64,000 bases of DNA from assembly GCA_938085045.1 (NCBI GenBank), contig CALKGI010000029.1, positions 1-64,000 on the forward strand, read 5' to 3'. The position numbers were made by a program, and so were the translations under genes. How positions within the stretch are numbered: position 1 is the stretch's first letter; each line of letters starts with the position of its first letter. The notes below the pieces were generated by a model. The model was not told the origin of the DNA. It worked only from the letters and a program-made list of their open reading frames with translations, and did no database searches. The stretch comes from an uncultured Alteromonadaceae bacterium. GTDB lineage: Bacteria > Pseudomonadota > Gammaproteobacteria > Enterobacterales > Alteromonadaceae. This document shows positions 44,316 through 53,975 of the stretch, in pieces.

Positions 44316-46904
44316 ATGTTACTGCAAAAATGGTTATTCACTTTAAGCCTAATGTTTTGTTTTCTCTGTCAATCAGTTACTGCCAACGAATTTCAGCTAT
44401 CAGATGAAATCAAGCCCAGCCACCAATTCATCAAACTAACACTAGACCCAAGTGCCCAGACGTTTACAGGCTCCACAAGGCTACGACTGAACATCACCAA
44501 ACAAACCAACATTATAAAGCTGCACATCAAAGACTTATCGATACAATCAATCACACTCAAAGGCACAGATCGTAATTACAAATTGTCGCTCGCCGGCACC
44601 AATTCATACGACATTGCATCATTAACAGCAAAGCAGGCCATTAACGCAGGCAAGTACCAGCTTTCAATCGATTTTGAGGGTAAATATACCGACACAGGCT
44701 TGGGTTTGTTCAAAGTTGTCGAAGATAAACAACACTACCTGTTTACCCAGTTTCAGCCTATGTTGGCTCGAACTGTGTTTCCCGCGTTCGACCAGCCGGA
44801 TTTTAAAATTCCGTTTCAGTTCGAAATCACAGTGCCGACAGGCTATCAGGTGTTGGGGAACACTCTAAGTACAAAAACCAGTAAGGCGCGGTGGGATACG
44901 TTCAATTTTGCAGACACTAAACCGCTCTACACCGATGTTTTGGCGCTTGGTGTTGGTCATTTTGATTCGGTTGATATTCCCAACATGCCAGTGCCTGCCA
45001 AGTTATATGTGGCCAAAGGTAAGCTTGCGCAAAGCAAATTTGTTTTAGAGCATTCTGCCAAACTCTTTGGTGAAGTTGCTGCGTTTTTTGAGATTAAGTA
45101 TCCCTACGATAAATTAGATTTTGTGGTTGTGCCCAACTTTGCCGGGGCCGCCATGGAAAACGCAGGATTAATGTTCTTTAAAGAAGACTTTATGTTATTC
45201 AACCAACCTCCTTCGGTGGCTGAACAGCGGTTTACTTTAACGCTTATGGCCCACGAAATAGCCCACATGTGGTTCGGCAATTTGGTGACCATGAAATGGT
45301 GGAATGATTTGTGGTTAAATGAATCGTTTGCCCAGTGGTTGGCCAATAAAATTGTGGTTACACGAATGCCAAAGCTGTCAGCCGAGCTAAATTTGCCGCA
45401 ATTACAGTCATTATCTGACGATAACATCGAATCCCAATCAGCTATAAGACGCGCAGTTAAAAGCCGTGCGGAAGTTGATTCAGGTGGCCAAATTGTTTAC
45501 AGCAAAGGCAATGCTATTTTAAATATGATTGAAGCCTATGTAGGTGCAGATATTTTCCGCGCTGCCATCATCAAATATGTTGCTGCCAATCAAAACAGTA
45601 ATGCCACCTTTGCCGATTTTATTCGCGCGATAGAAAAGGCCAGTGGTAAACCGTTGCAGGCAATTTTCGCCTCGTTTTTAGACCAACCGGGCTTTCCTTT
45701 ACTGAATTTAAAAGTAGACGATGGCAAACTGATATTGTCACAACAACCCTTTGGTGCCAGCAGCGATGAAAAACTGAAACTGCTTTGGCAGGTGCCGTTA
45801 AAGCTCAAGATACTCACCAACAAAGGCGTATCTAGCCAAAGCGTATTACTTAAAAACCAACAAATGACAGTGCAATTGCCAACAGGGGCAAAGGCTGTTT
45901 TTCCTGATGCTGGTGCGTTTGGCTATTACCGCTATGACATTGCTCAAAAAGAATCGGCGATTATCAATCAACAGATAAACCAATTAGCCGACAATGAAAA
46001 ACTCGCTTGGCTTGAGAACAATCAACACCTAACCAAAATAAACAAGCGAGTTTATGCTGATGTTTTGTCTCTTAAACTAGCTTTGCTTGCTGACTTGTCG
46101 TTACACCACAAAATTGCCAACGATATTGTCAAAGATCTAAGCTTTGCGTTTAGTGATTTTATACCAGCTGAGCTGAACAAAGATTATGGCCTATATATCA
46201 AAAGCGAACTGGCCAACCGATTACAATCGGTCTTTTGGGGTGTTGAAGATAAATCGACAACCTTTAGCCAAACCCTACAGGCTAATCTGTTAGTTTTAGT
46301 TGGCGCTAGACTGGGCGATAGCAAGGCAATAAGTTTTGCAAAAAGTCAGTATCAACAAGTATTAAAAGGCCAATCAAAACTGGCACCAACGATGAAAGCA
46401 GCAATATTAGAGGTGGTTGCAGCGCATGGTGCAGCCGATGAGTTCACAGAATATGAAAAAGCCTACCTTGCTTCAAATGACGCTAATTTGAAGGCCGATA
46501 TCGTCACAAAAATGGGTTATTTTGCGCAGCCATCACTGGTCACCCGGTATTACGACTTTTTGTTATCTGGCGCAGTGCCAGTTGGCGGAATTGCCTATCG
46601 TTTTCAATATCCTTCGTTTAACCCGCAGTTAAGAGCGCATGTGCTCGATTATATTGAAAGTAACAAAGCCAAAATATTGGCCAAAATCAGCCAGCAACAG
46701 TGGTTTCCTTACACCTTTTACACCACTTGTGAGGCTGATATTGGCGCCCGAATGAAGGTTATTTTTGCCAAATGGGCAGATGAGGTGCCGGGGTTACAAG
46801 AGAAATTAAATGCCATTGATGGGATAGTTCAACAATGCATTTCAACTCGCGCGGCTAATTTGCCGCAGTTAAAAGCATTGTTTGGTCTTGGCGCTACAAG
46901 CTGA
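44316..46904 (+). CDS. Secreted M1-family zinc aminopeptidase
   Basis: The 862-residue protein has a signal peptide (LFTLSLMFCFLCQSVTANE). The M1 core has the exopeptidase motif GAAMENAG (about 275-282) and the zinc site HEIAH (313-317) with Glu336 in WLNESFA, exactly 18 residues on. A beta-sandwich and an ERAP1-like helical C-terminal domain (about 540-850) follow. It should trim N-terminal residues from peptides in the periplasm or outside the cell. It is a full-length member. The GAMEN motif has the extra-Ala form GAAMEN, which is common in the family. Confidence 0.92.
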   Translation: MLLQKWLFTLSLMFCFLCQSVTANEFQLSDEIKPSHQFIKLTLDPSAQTFTGSTRLRLNITKQTNIIKLHIKDLSIQSITLKGTDRNYKLSLAGTNSYDIASLTAKQAINAGKYQLSIDFEGKYTDTGLGLFKVVEDKQHYLFTQFQPMLARTVFPAFDQPDFKIPFQFEITVPTGYQVLGNTLSTKTSKARWDTFNFADTKPLYTDVLALGVGHFDSVDIPNMPVPAKLYVAKGKLAQSKFVLEHSAKLFGEVAAFFEIKYPYDKLDFVVVPNFAGAAMENAGLMFFKEDFMLFNQPPSVAEQRFTLTLMAHEIAHMWFGNLVTMKWWNDLWLNESFAQWLANKIVVTRMPKLSAELNLPQLQSLSDDNIESQSAIRRAVKSRAEVDSGGQIVYSKGNAILNMIEAYVGADIFRAAIIKYVAANQNSNATFADFIRAIEKASGKPLQAIFASFLDQPGFPLLNLKVDDGKLILSQQPFGASSDEKLKLLWQVPLKLKILTNKGVSSQSVLLKNQQMTVQLPTGAKAVFPDAGAFGYYRYDIAQKESAIINQQINQLADNEKLAWLENNQHLTKINKRVYADVLSLKLALLADLSLHHKIANDIVKDLSFAFSDFIPAELNKDYGLYIKSELANRLQSVFWGVEDKSTTFSQTLQANLLVLVGARLGDSKAISFAKSQYQQVLKGQSKLAPTMKAAILEVVAAHGAADEFTEYEKAYLASNDANLKADIVTKMGYFAQPSLVTRYYDFLLSGAVPVGGIAYRFQYPSFNPQLRAHVLDYIESNKAKILAKISQQQWFPYTFYTTCEADIGARMKVIFAKWADEVPGLQEKLNAIDGIVQQCISTRAANLPQLKALFGLGATS

Positions 46905-46924
46905 TATTGAAGAAGAAGAAAAAG

Positions 46925-47395
46925 CTAAGCAATCAAAGCATCATTAGCTTGTGATTGCGCCAGTTTGGCAATTTGGCGGTTTTGCATACTGGTTCGGTCT
47001 ACCAGGCCTTCTATCACTTTGTCTTTAATGGATTCACGAATTTTAATCGGCAAACTCTGAAAATTTTGACGGTTTATTTTCAGCAGTAACATATCGTTAC
47101 GCGCTATAACCGTGGCGGTACGGGCTTCGGAGCAGATAAAACCCACCTCGCCAATAAATTGCCCAGGCTCTATGGTGCCCACCTGATACCCGTTATGTTG
47201 TACCAAGGCGCTGCCCGACAATACAACGTAAAAAACCGGGCTATGAGTGCCTTCGATGATAAACGATTTGCCTGCTGGCGCAGACTCTATGGTACAACCT
47301 GCATTGAGAACCTGTTCGCGTTCACGTTGCACCAACGACTTAAACAACGGGATTCGGTTAAAGATTTCGAGTAATTTCAATTTGTTAAATGGCAT
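46925..47395 (-). CDS. Cyclic-nucleotide-binding-domain protein without DNA-binding domain
   Basis: With the ATG at 47395 the product is 156 residues; the in-frame TTG two codons upstream is less likely because AGGA is well spaced from the ATG. It is one cNMP-binding beta-roll: VFYVVLSGSALVQHNG and the phosphate-binding cassette GQFIGEVGFICSEARTATV keep the Glu and Arg that hold cyclic nucleotides. A C-terminal helix follows and no helix-turn-helix, so it must act through a partner. It is the second gene of a sigma-54-type operon, 19 bases after the receiver-like gene. Confidence 0.82.
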   Translation of the reverse strand: MPFNKLKLLEIFNRIPLFKSLVQREREQVLNAGCTIESAPAGKSFIIEGTHSPVFYVVLSGSALVQHNGYQVGTIEPGQFIGEVGFICSEARTATVIARNDMLLLKINRQNFQSLPIKIRESIKDKVIEGLVDRTSMQNRQIAKLAQSQANDALIA

Positions 47396-47414
47396 GTTCA
47401 ATCATCCTGATAAT

Positions 47415-47858
47415 TTAGTAAATAGACTTAAGCGTAGGTTTGCTTAAGCTAAAAAAGCCGTCCAATGCACTGGCTACAGAGCGTTTATATAGTTGAGCGT
47501 CACAACGTTTTTCAATATAGCGGGTGAGTTTCAGCTCTGCCCTAACCCAACTCAAGGTCTGCGCCACTTCTGAAAACCCAGCAATAATAATTTGCCCCAA
47601 CATCGGGTGTTTTTCACTTAAATGACTCAACAACTGCGCACCAGTCATATCGGGTATTCGAACCCCGGTGACAACACAACAGACATGCTCTGATTTTTGC
47701 TCACAACCTCGAATAAAGTCGATGCAATGTTGTCCTGAAATACAAGTGTGAATGTCGAATTTAATGTCATTCTTTTCACCAAACTCGACGACTGCCGGTT
47801 TGATGTCTTCAACAGATTGTGCGTGTTCGTCAATACAAATAATGTGGCTGATGGTCAT
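47415..47858 (-). CDS. Receiver-like protein lacking the phospho-acceptor aspartate
   Basis: The 147-residue stand-alone protein has the receiver fold: N-terminal acidic residues (ICIDEH), a central strand CCVVTGVRIPDMTG and a C-terminal YIEKR. Aligned to the canonical SDVxMPxMxG, the phosphorylated Asp is Gly, and the usual Lys-Pro pair is Lys-Arg. It should therefore be a pseudo-receiver that works by binding, not by phosphorylation. A near-consensus sigma-54 promoter lies 40-55 bases upstream, with enhancer-like boxes further up. It is probably co-transcribed with the cNMP-binding protein downstream. Confidence 0.75.
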   Translation of the reverse strand: MTISHIICIDEHAQSVEDIKPAVVEFGEKNDIKFDIHTCISGQHCIDFIRGCEQKSEHVCCVVTGVRIPDMTGAQLLSHLSEKHPMLGQIIIAGFSEVAQTLSWVRAELKLTRYIEKRCDAQLYKRSVASALDGFFSLSKPTLKSIY

Positions 47859-47897
47859 TTTGTTAATACTCTTACTATTGTCCTTTGCGTTAGGTAT

Positions 47898-47913
47898 TGC
47901 ACAGTTCTTGCCA
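47898..47913 (-). promoter_or_regulatory. Sigma-54 (-24/-12) promoter of the pseudo-receiver operon
   Basis: Read on the minus strand the site is TGGCAAGAACTGTGCA. It matches TGGCACG-N4-TTGCA at 11 of the 12 informative positions that matter most, with the essential GG and GC correctly spaced. Transcription would start about 28 bases before the ATG at 47858. Confidence 0.75.
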
Positions 47914-47976
47914 AGTATAAAAAGTCTTTAAGTAACAATAAGTTAAGGGATTCTATAGGCAGAAATATGAATAAGC

Positions 47977-48038
47977 CGCTTATAGATTAGCCGCTATAAG
48001 CGATGGAAACGCTCATAGGCTTAGGTAAAAGCTTATAG
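47977..48038. promoter_or_regulatory. Enhancer-like cluster of GCTTATAG boxes (operon 1)
   Basis: GCTTATAG (47978-47985) and its inverse CTATAAGC (47994-48001) form a dyad with an eight-base spacer. GCTCATAG (48011-48018) and GCTTATAG (48031-48038) follow. They lie 65-140 bases upstream of the sigma-54 promoter, the normal place for activator binding. The same boxes occur at 54055-54136. Confidence 0.65.
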
Positions 48039-48047
48039 GGTGGTAAA

Positions 48048-48103
48048 GGGTAGACACAGGGGTCTACCCCTACGGTAAAATCGTAGGGTGCGCCGTGCGC
48101 ACC
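48048..48103. repeat. Three consecutive hairpins of REP type
   Basis: GGGTAGAC/GTCTACCC (48048-48069), CTACG/CGTAG (48070-48086) and GGTGCGC/GCGCACC (48087-48103) are adjacent perfect stems. The last is the common GTAGGGTGCGC palindrome. They follow the hybrid-kinase stop (minus strand) and may end that transcript. Confidence 0.65.
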
Positions 48104-48132
48104 GATAAATGACGCTCCCAACGGCAAACAAA

Positions 48133-50139
48133 TCAAGCTTTCGTAACCCCCTTCAAAGCCTCAACCAATTTAACAAACTGGTAATGGCTCGCCAATGGTG
48201 CCACCAAATCATGAAACTGTTGGTAACGACCATCGGCTTCAAGCTCTTTCAAGACGGTTCTTATCGCTAAAATATTGTGTTTCTCGGCGTGTTCTTTAAG
48301 CGTAGCAATTAAGGCTTCATCGGGTAATTGCATGGGTTCATCATCAGTTTCTTCATCTTCAATAGTACTCGTTTTCGCAACAACCCAATCTAAATTGAGG
48401 GCCTTTTTCAATGCAGCCAACAGTAGTTGTTGCTCTAATGGCTTGGCCAGCACCGCGTTAAAGCCGCAAGACAGTGCTTTTTCTTCCATATAAGGTTGTG
48501 TTGCCGCGGTTAGTGCAATAACGGGTAGTTGCTCATATTTGGCCTCGCTTCGAATTGCCTCTACCACCGTATAACCGTCCATATCTGGCATTAACACATC
48601 GAGCAACACTAAGTCTGGTTGGTTTTGTTTGAGTAATTGCAAACCCTCTTCACCACCCGATGCCTCAATCACATCAAAGCCATAACGGGTGAGATACTGG
48701 CGTATTACATCACGGTTAAAATGGTTGTCATCAATCGACAAAATGGTTTTGCTCGGTCCTTCAAAACCTGTGATATGTTCGCAGGCATTGTGGTTTTTAT
48801 TCAATAATGGCGTGGCGTGTTTACTGACAGGCAAAGGCAAATCAAACCAGAATTGACTGCCAACCTCACTTTGGCTTTGTACGTTTAAGGTCTGCCCCAT
48901 CAGTTCAACTAAGTTTTTGCTGATGGTTAAACCCAGCCCCGACCCTTCGGCCCGAGTAATTTGGTTGTCGATTTGCTGATAAGGCACAAAAATATCGGCC
49001 AACTTGTCGTCAGCAATACCAATACCAGTATCTTTAACAGCAAATCGCAACAACACGGAATCTGAATCTTGTTGGCTATTTTCAGCCAACACTTCAACTG
49101 TAAAAGTGACCTGCCCTTGGCGGGTGAATTTTACTGCATTGTTGAGCAAATTCAGTAATATTTGCCGCAAACGTTTGTCGTCAACCATCACCACTTCGGG
49201 CAATTTGTCGGCAAATTCATAAACAAAACCGATGTCTTTTATGGTGGCGCGCACCTCAGTCATTTCAACCAAAGTTTTTAGAAAGTCAGCCAAAATAACC
49301 TCTGATGGACACAGCTGAATGCCCTTTGAATCCACCTTCGAAAAATCAAGAATATCGTTTATTAACAACAAAAGATGGTCAGCACTTCGGTGAATGGTTT
49401 CAATACCGCGCCCATGGCTATTCATTAGGGTTTTATCTTGATTAAACAACTGGGTATAACCGAGAATTGCATTTAAGGGTGTGCGTAATTCGTGGCTAAC
49501 ATTGGCCAAAAAGCGGGTTTTGGCTCGGTCAGATATTTCGATGTTTTGCTTGAGCTTGTCTAACCGGCTGACCAAAATCATCATGCCAACCCACACTGAA
49601 AAAAACAGCGCCAAGGTAATAATCAGCTGGTTAATGAGCTTAGATTTTATGTCTGAACTTAACAGCCGATAATAAGCTTCGGTCACGTTAAAAGTGGCAA
49701 TCGCCAGTAATTCTCCGGTACCTGCCATCACGGCCACTTCGCTAATAAAGCAACCTTCGCAAGACAATATGCCTTCGTTAATATTCAAAGAATCGGCACT
49801 CGCTTGCACGGTGTCGTAATCAACTTCAAGCGCCAGCCCGCTGATCAATGGCTCGCCAATGGAAGGGTCGGTCACTAGCAAAATCTCTTTTATGACCTGC
49901 TGCACTGCCCGTTGACGCTTGTCGGTTTCAACGGTTTGCAAGGCATTGGCCAATAGCCCCATTTGCGACTGAGAAATAATATCAGCCTGCGTAGCCGCCG
50001 CCTGACGCAACCGGGGTTGCAGTTCGCCTTGCCAGTAATGAAACATTGAAATCAGGTATACAATCAGCACACAAATAAAAATCAAGCTGATGGTAAAGGT
50101 TGTTTTCAGTTTACCTGCAATGTAGCGTCTACTTTTCAT
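48133..50139 (-). CDS. Hybrid sensor histidine kinase (kinase-receiver)
   Basis: The 668-residue inner-membrane protein has helices at about 15-33 and 169-190 around a periplasmic domain of about 135 residues. The periplasmic domain contains a CEGC pair (127-130) that could form a disulfide or bind a metal. HisKA (FLANVSHELRTPLNAI, His216), the ATPase domain (NLLNNAVKFT, KDTGIGI, EGSGLGLTI), a receiver (Asp514 in LLDVLMPDMDG) and a helical C-terminus of about 70 residues follow. Its start overlaps the YfiR-like gene stop by four bases. It is the probable membrane sensor of the signalling island and a candidate phosphodonor for the activator at 54159. Confidence 0.92.
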   Translation of the reverse strand: MKSRRYIAGKLKTTFTISLIFICVLIVYLISMFHYWQGELQPRLRQAAATQADIISQSQMGLLANALQTVETDKRQRAVQQVIKEILLVTDPSIGEPLISGLALEVDYDTVQASADSLNINEGILSCEGCFISEVAVMAGTGELLAIATFNVTEAYYRLLSSDIKSKLINQLIITLALFFSVWVGMMILVSRLDKLKQNIEISDRAKTRFLANVSHELRTPLNAILGYTQLFNQDKTLMNSHGRGIETIHRSADHLLLLINDILDFSKVDSKGIQLCPSEVILADFLKTLVEMTEVRATIKDIGFVYEFADKLPEVVMVDDKRLRQILLNLLNNAVKFTRQGQVTFTVEVLAENSQQDSDSVLLRFAVKDTGIGIADDKLADIFVPYQQIDNQITRAEGSGLGLTISKNLVELMGQTLNVQSQSEVGSQFWFDLPLPVSKHATPLLNKNHNACEHITGFEGPSKTILSIDDNHFNRDVIRQYLTRYGFDVIEASGGEEGLQLLKQNQPDLVLLDVLMPDMDGYTVVEAIRSEAKYEQLPVIALTAATQPYMEEKALSCGFNAVLAKPLEQQLLLAALKKALNLDWVVAKTSTIEDEETDDEPMQLPDEALIATLKEHAEKHNILAIRTVLKELEADGRYQQFHDLVAPLASHYQFVKLVEALKGVTKA

Positions 50140-50699
50140 GTTGAGCTTTCATGTTTTTTCGACACCCTCAAATAAAAGGCTTTCATGGTAATTTTGCTTT
50201 TTTTCAGGGTTGTCATATTAATAAACGGCCTGACTTTTGATTCAACCGATATGCCACCAAACACGCCTTTTTCAACGTCTCCTTCAAAGGGAGAAAATAA
50301 CAGGGTTTGACCTAAAATGCTTTTATCAATCATCGCCTTTAAGTTGGCCCCATTCATCTTTTGAACAATAAATGCGCCCAAAATTGGTGTTTTGCTATTT
50401 AAAAATTCGTTCAGTGATACCACTTCAAGCACGACAGGTTTTCCCTGTAACACCTTTAAATCAGCGCCTAAAGACGAGGCCAATGTGTGAGCTTTTCGTG
50501 CGTTTTGAGTGTATATGAGCTTGATATGAAGTTCGCCCGATGGGGTAACTTTATCTAGATAAGCAGTATTAGAAACCAGCATTGACCTGAATAATTTAAT
50601 ACCCACGCTGGTACGGCGGTCGGTAAAAGAGTCGGCCGCAACGCTAAAGCTCATGGCCAAAATTAACCATAAGCAAAAAATATGAAGGGCTTTAACCAT
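50136..50699 (-). CDS. YfiR-like periplasmic protein
   Basis: The 187-residue product has a signal peptide (LHIFCLWLILAMSFSVAADS) and no membrane segment after it. Features reminiscent of the YfiR/DUF4154 family are the internal ILGAFIVQKM and the C-terminal strand-helix GGISVESKVRPFINMTTLK ending near the C-terminus. YfiR proteins restrain a partner membrane enzyme in the periplasm. Here the partner may be the hybrid kinase, whose gene overlaps it by four bases. Genes of this type are often found next to a TonB-dependent receptor, as here. The family call is tentative. Confidence 0.5.
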   Translation of the reverse strand: MVKALHIFCLWLILAMSFSVAADSFTDRRTSVGIKLFRSMLVSNTAYLDKVTPSGELHIKLIYTQNARKAHTLASSLGADLKVLQGKPVVLEVVSLNEFLNSKTPILGAFIVQKMNGANLKAMIDKSILGQTLLFSPFEGDVEKGVFGGISVESKVRPFINMTTLKKSKITMKAFYLRVSKKHESST

Positions 50700-50776
50700 C
50701 AGTCCCTGTCCATCAATCAGTATTCATCAATCCTTGACACCCTCTTTTATTATTAATTTTCTTAAAATTCATTACT

Positions 50777-52840
50777 TTAAAAGTCATAGCTAAAATCGAT
50801 TGCCCACATTCGGCCACCTTTGGTTAATCCATCGGGCCATTGGGTGGGATAAGCCTGAACATTCCAATGTGCATTGCCAAGGTTTTTAACCGTGGCCCGC
50901 AGGGTTAAGTGCTCAAAAGCAAAGAGGTTTTTGTAAACCAGCGTGTAATCTAAAGTAGAATGCGCATCAAACGTTTGTGCGTGTGCTACCCTCAAATTCG
51001 GCAGTTCAGCGCCTTCTTGTTCGCCAACATATTTGACCAATATATGATGGCTTATTTGCTCTGTTGCGTTCCAACTAACGCCTAAATTGGCCAACCAATT
51101 AACCGCGCCGGTAAATTCTTCGTCTACATCGCGTGTGTCGGTGGTTTTAACATAAGAGATGTTCGACAAAACCTCCCAATGGGTCGCGATATTTTCAGAC
51201 CACTCTAGCTCAATGCCACGGGCGGTAATATCCCCAAGGTTGCGAAACACCGGCGGATCGCCCGGATTTATGTGAAACTCAATTAAATCACTGATATCGG
51301 TTTTGAAAATCGTGGCTTTTATATTGCGGCTTGGTTGGCGAAAAACATAACTCACTTCGCTGGTCGCCAAATTCTCTGAGGTTATCTTGCCAACCAGTGC
51401 GTTGCCTAGCAAGCTGTTGGGGCCTGGGTTACTTTGTTCAAGCGAAGGCGGCCTAAAAGCCTCTGAATACTGAGCCTTAAGCATGTGTTCTTGCGACAGT
51501 CGCCAAACCCCAGCGATACGCGGCGAATGACTGCTGCCCCAGTCATTGTAATGGTCAAACCGAGTGCCAAGGGTAATATCCAAATTGTCATTAAATCGCC
51601 ACTGATCTTGCACCACAATACTATATAGCTTGCGCTCGGCGTTGCTGTTTACCCTTAATTCATCTTCGTTCAAGGCGATATACACATCGCCTTCGCTCAC
51701 ATAACCAAAAGAATCATCAACCTTAAACCTTGCCCCTTCTAGCACAATCAGCAGGTTATGATTGTCTAAGGCCTGCCAGTTAAAAGCCAATTCAAACTTC
51801 TCATACGAATCATCGGCGCCAGTTTGACGGCGTCGGTCAACAAGGTTCTGAGTCCGTGGCGGTGGGCCTTGCAACCTTGGCCCTGCGGGTATCCCCAAAA
51901 ACTCGGCTTCGGCATACTTGGTTTGCTGCCAAGTTAATGAAAAGGTTGCTGATAGCGCGTCACTGATTGCCCATTTTTTATTACCGTGCAAATTTAAAAC
52001 CGACTCTTTACGAGGTGCATAGTCTTTGTCGCTTTTAGCGGTTTCGCCATAAAAACCGCCTCTTTTACTGTTAACGTATCGGCTTTTGAATTGATAATCG
52101 CCATAGTCGGCATTAAATGACAATAGCTGACCCTGATCATGGTCAAAGATATTACCCGGCGCATGTCCCCAACCGCTAGGGGTGAAATTGTCTTGTCCAG
52201 AGAGCCGTTCGGTGCCATTGGTTTTCCATGCCGACGCGTTAAGACTCCACTTCAAACCATCTTGCTCAGCAGCATAAGCGGCGTCAACTTGACGATAATG
52301 ATGTTTGCCCACTTTAACTTGCACAGCCTTGTCACTGCTGCGGGTGATGATATTAACCACCCCCGAAAAAGCAAATTCGCCATACAGTGGCGAACCCGGG
52401 CCTCGAATAATTTCGATTCGCTCAACCTGAAATATCGGCAAATGCAAAATGGCTTCGGCAGCACCCGTGACCGCACTATTGGCAGGTACACCATTAAACA
52501 TAATTTTTAAGTTACTTGATTTGAGCGCAACGCCAACCCCTCGAACAATCGTCACAGGTTGCCCAACATTGCCAACATCAGTATAAATACCCGGCACCAA
52601 ACCCAGCGCTTCATTGATGGTTTGCACACCCAAACTTTGCAGTTGTTCGCCATGCAAAATGGTGATCATACCCGGCACAAAATCGGCGTTCATTTTAGAC
52701 TTGGTAGCCAAATCTGTTTGGGCGTCGAGCAATGCCATGAGTTCGGCAAATTCGTCTTCGTCATCACCAGCCATTACATTGAACGACAACAAAGTTGCCG
52801 CAATACTCATTATCAAGCTGAGACTATAAGATTTGGCCAT
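50777..52840 (-). CDS. TonB-dependent outer-membrane receptor
   Basis: The ATG at 52840 is preferred (AAAGGA seven bases upstream, then a normal signal peptide ending NVMA). The 687-residue protein has a plug domain (about 45-150, TINEALGLVPGIYTDVGN, VERIEIIRGPGSPLYGEFAF, VVNIITR). A 22-strand-type barrel follows, with FRPPSLEQSNPG and a terminal aromatic (SYDF). Such receptors import large or scarce ligands with TonB energy, and some signal to the cell. The genomic neighbours are all signalling proteins, so a sensor-receptor role is inferred. The ligand is unknown. Confidence 0.92.
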   Translation of the reverse strand: MAKSYSLSLIMSIAATLLSFNVMAGDDEDEFAELMALLDAQTDLATKSKMNADFVPGMITILHGEQLQSLGVQTINEALGLVPGIYTDVGNVGQPVTIVRGVGVALKSSNLKIMFNGVPANSAVTGAAEAILHLPIFQVERIEIIRGPGSPLYGEFAFSGVVNIITRSSDKAVQVKVGKHHYRQVDAAYAAEQDGLKWSLNASAWKTNGTERLSGQDNFTPSGWGHAPGNIFDHDQGQLLSFNADYGDYQFKSRYVNSKRGGFYGETAKSDKDYAPRKESVLNLHGNKKWAISDALSATFSLTWQQTKYAEAEFLGIPAGPRLQGPPPRTQNLVDRRRQTGADDSYEKFELAFNWQALDNHNLLIVLEGARFKVDDSFGYVSEGDVYIALNEDELRVNSNAERKLYSIVVQDQWRFNDNLDITLGTRFDHYNDWGSSHSPRIAGVWRLSQEHMLKAQYSEAFRPPSLEQSNPGPNSLLGNALVGKITSENLATSEVSYVFRQPSRNIKATIFKTDISDLIEFHINPGDPPVFRNLGDITARGIELEWSENIATHWEVLSNISYVKTTDTRDVDEEFTGAVNWLANLGVSWNATEQISHHILVKYVGEQEGAELPNLRVAHAQTFDAHSTLDYTLVYKNLFAFEHLTLRATVKNLGNAHWNVQAYPTQWPDGLTKGGRMWAIDFSYDF

Positions 52841-52939
52841 GCGCTTTTCCTTTATTTGTAACACCCCTTCGGCGCTGCGCCCAAGTGAGTGGCGTGGGAT
52901 ATTTCACCCTGTAATACTAGCAGCCTATCCAAACACCTA

Positions 52940-53911
52940 TCAACCGAACATGCGTATGTTCGATTCGGTGTACTTAACAACATCTATCGGTTGAACCGCT
53001 TCGCCGATCACCCGATTTCGCCCTTGCAGCTTAGCCGCATAAAGATTGCTGTCGGCCGCATTTAGTAAACCTTCGCACTGTTGGTGTTGTTCAGGCTCAG
53101 CAGTTGCACAGCCCAAGCTTATTGTCACATTGGCTGCACAAGTTGATTTTTCATGAGGTAACTGCAAATTATCAATACTACGGCACAGTATTTCGGCGAT
53201 TCTTAGCGCGCTTTTATGACTGGTTTGAGGCAATATAACCACAAACTCTTCGCCGCCATAGCGGGCCAATAAATCGGCAGGTCTTTTGATTTTCTTTTGC
53301 AAGGCATTGGCGATTTTTCGCAAGCATTCATCACCCATCACATGACCATAATGGTCGTTGTAAAGTTTGAAGTAATCGACATCTATCATGATCATCGACA
53401 GCGGCTGAGTACTGCGACAATGTCGTTTGAACTCTCTGGCAAACAACTGATTAAAATACCCTCGATTGGCCACACCTGTTAGGCCATCAATACTGGCCAA
53501 TTCAAGCAACTTGTCGGTTTTGTGTTTTAATTCCAAATGGTTACGAACCCTAGCTTTTAAAATCGGCATCACAAATGGCTTTGAAATGTAATCAACAGCC
53601 CCTAAGTCTAGCCCTTTTTGCTCGTCTGTTGACTCACACATTGCCGTGACAAAAATAACCGGAATATCGCGGGTTTTAGGGTTAGACTTCAAGCGCCAGC
53701 AAACCTCATAACCATCCATAACAGGCATCATAATATCGAGTAAAATCAAATCTGGTTTTAACGATTCGGCCAGTTTTAAACCATCTAACGGACACAATGA
53801 AACGGTTAAATTAACCTTTTCGTATTGATAATGCTCAACCAAAATATCTAGGTTTACGGGCATATCATCAATGGCGAGTATGGTCGGGGTATAAGTATCA
53901 ACGTTGTTCAT
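52940..53911 (-). CDS. Receiver-GGDEF response regulator (diguanylate cyclase)
   Basis: The ATG at 53911 is used because GGAG lies six bases upstream; an ATG at 53923 would overlap that site. The 323-residue protein has a receiver (acidic pair 15-16, Asp59 in LLDIMMPVMDG, Lys111) and a cyclase domain. The cyclase has GGEEF (219-223) and an RxxD inhibitory site (RPAD 210-213). It should make cyclic-di-GMP when phosphorylated. It is the first gene of a minus-strand unit followed by the TonB receptor, and a near-perfect sigma-54 promoter lies 65-80 bases upstream. Confidence 0.92.
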   Translation of the reverse strand: MNNVDTYTPTILAIDDMPVNLDILVEHYQYEKVNLTVSLCPLDGLKLAESLKPDLILLDIMMPVMDGYEVCWRLKSNPKTRDIPVIFVTAMCESTDEQKGLDLGAVDYISKPFVMPILKARVRNHLELKHKTDKLLELASIDGLTGVANRGYFNQLFAREFKRHCRSTQPLSMIMIDVDYFKLYNDHYGHVMGDECLRKIANALQKKIKRPADLLARYGGEEFVVILPQTSHKSALRIAEILCRSIDNLQLPHEKSTCAANVTISLGCATAEPEQHQQCEGLLNAADSNLYAAKLQGRNRVIGEAVQPIDVVKYTESNIRMFG

Positions 53912-53975
53912 CAAGGCCTCCATAATAACTGTGTTTGAATGCCGAGTGCTTTATCAGCATAACAACACTGAACAA

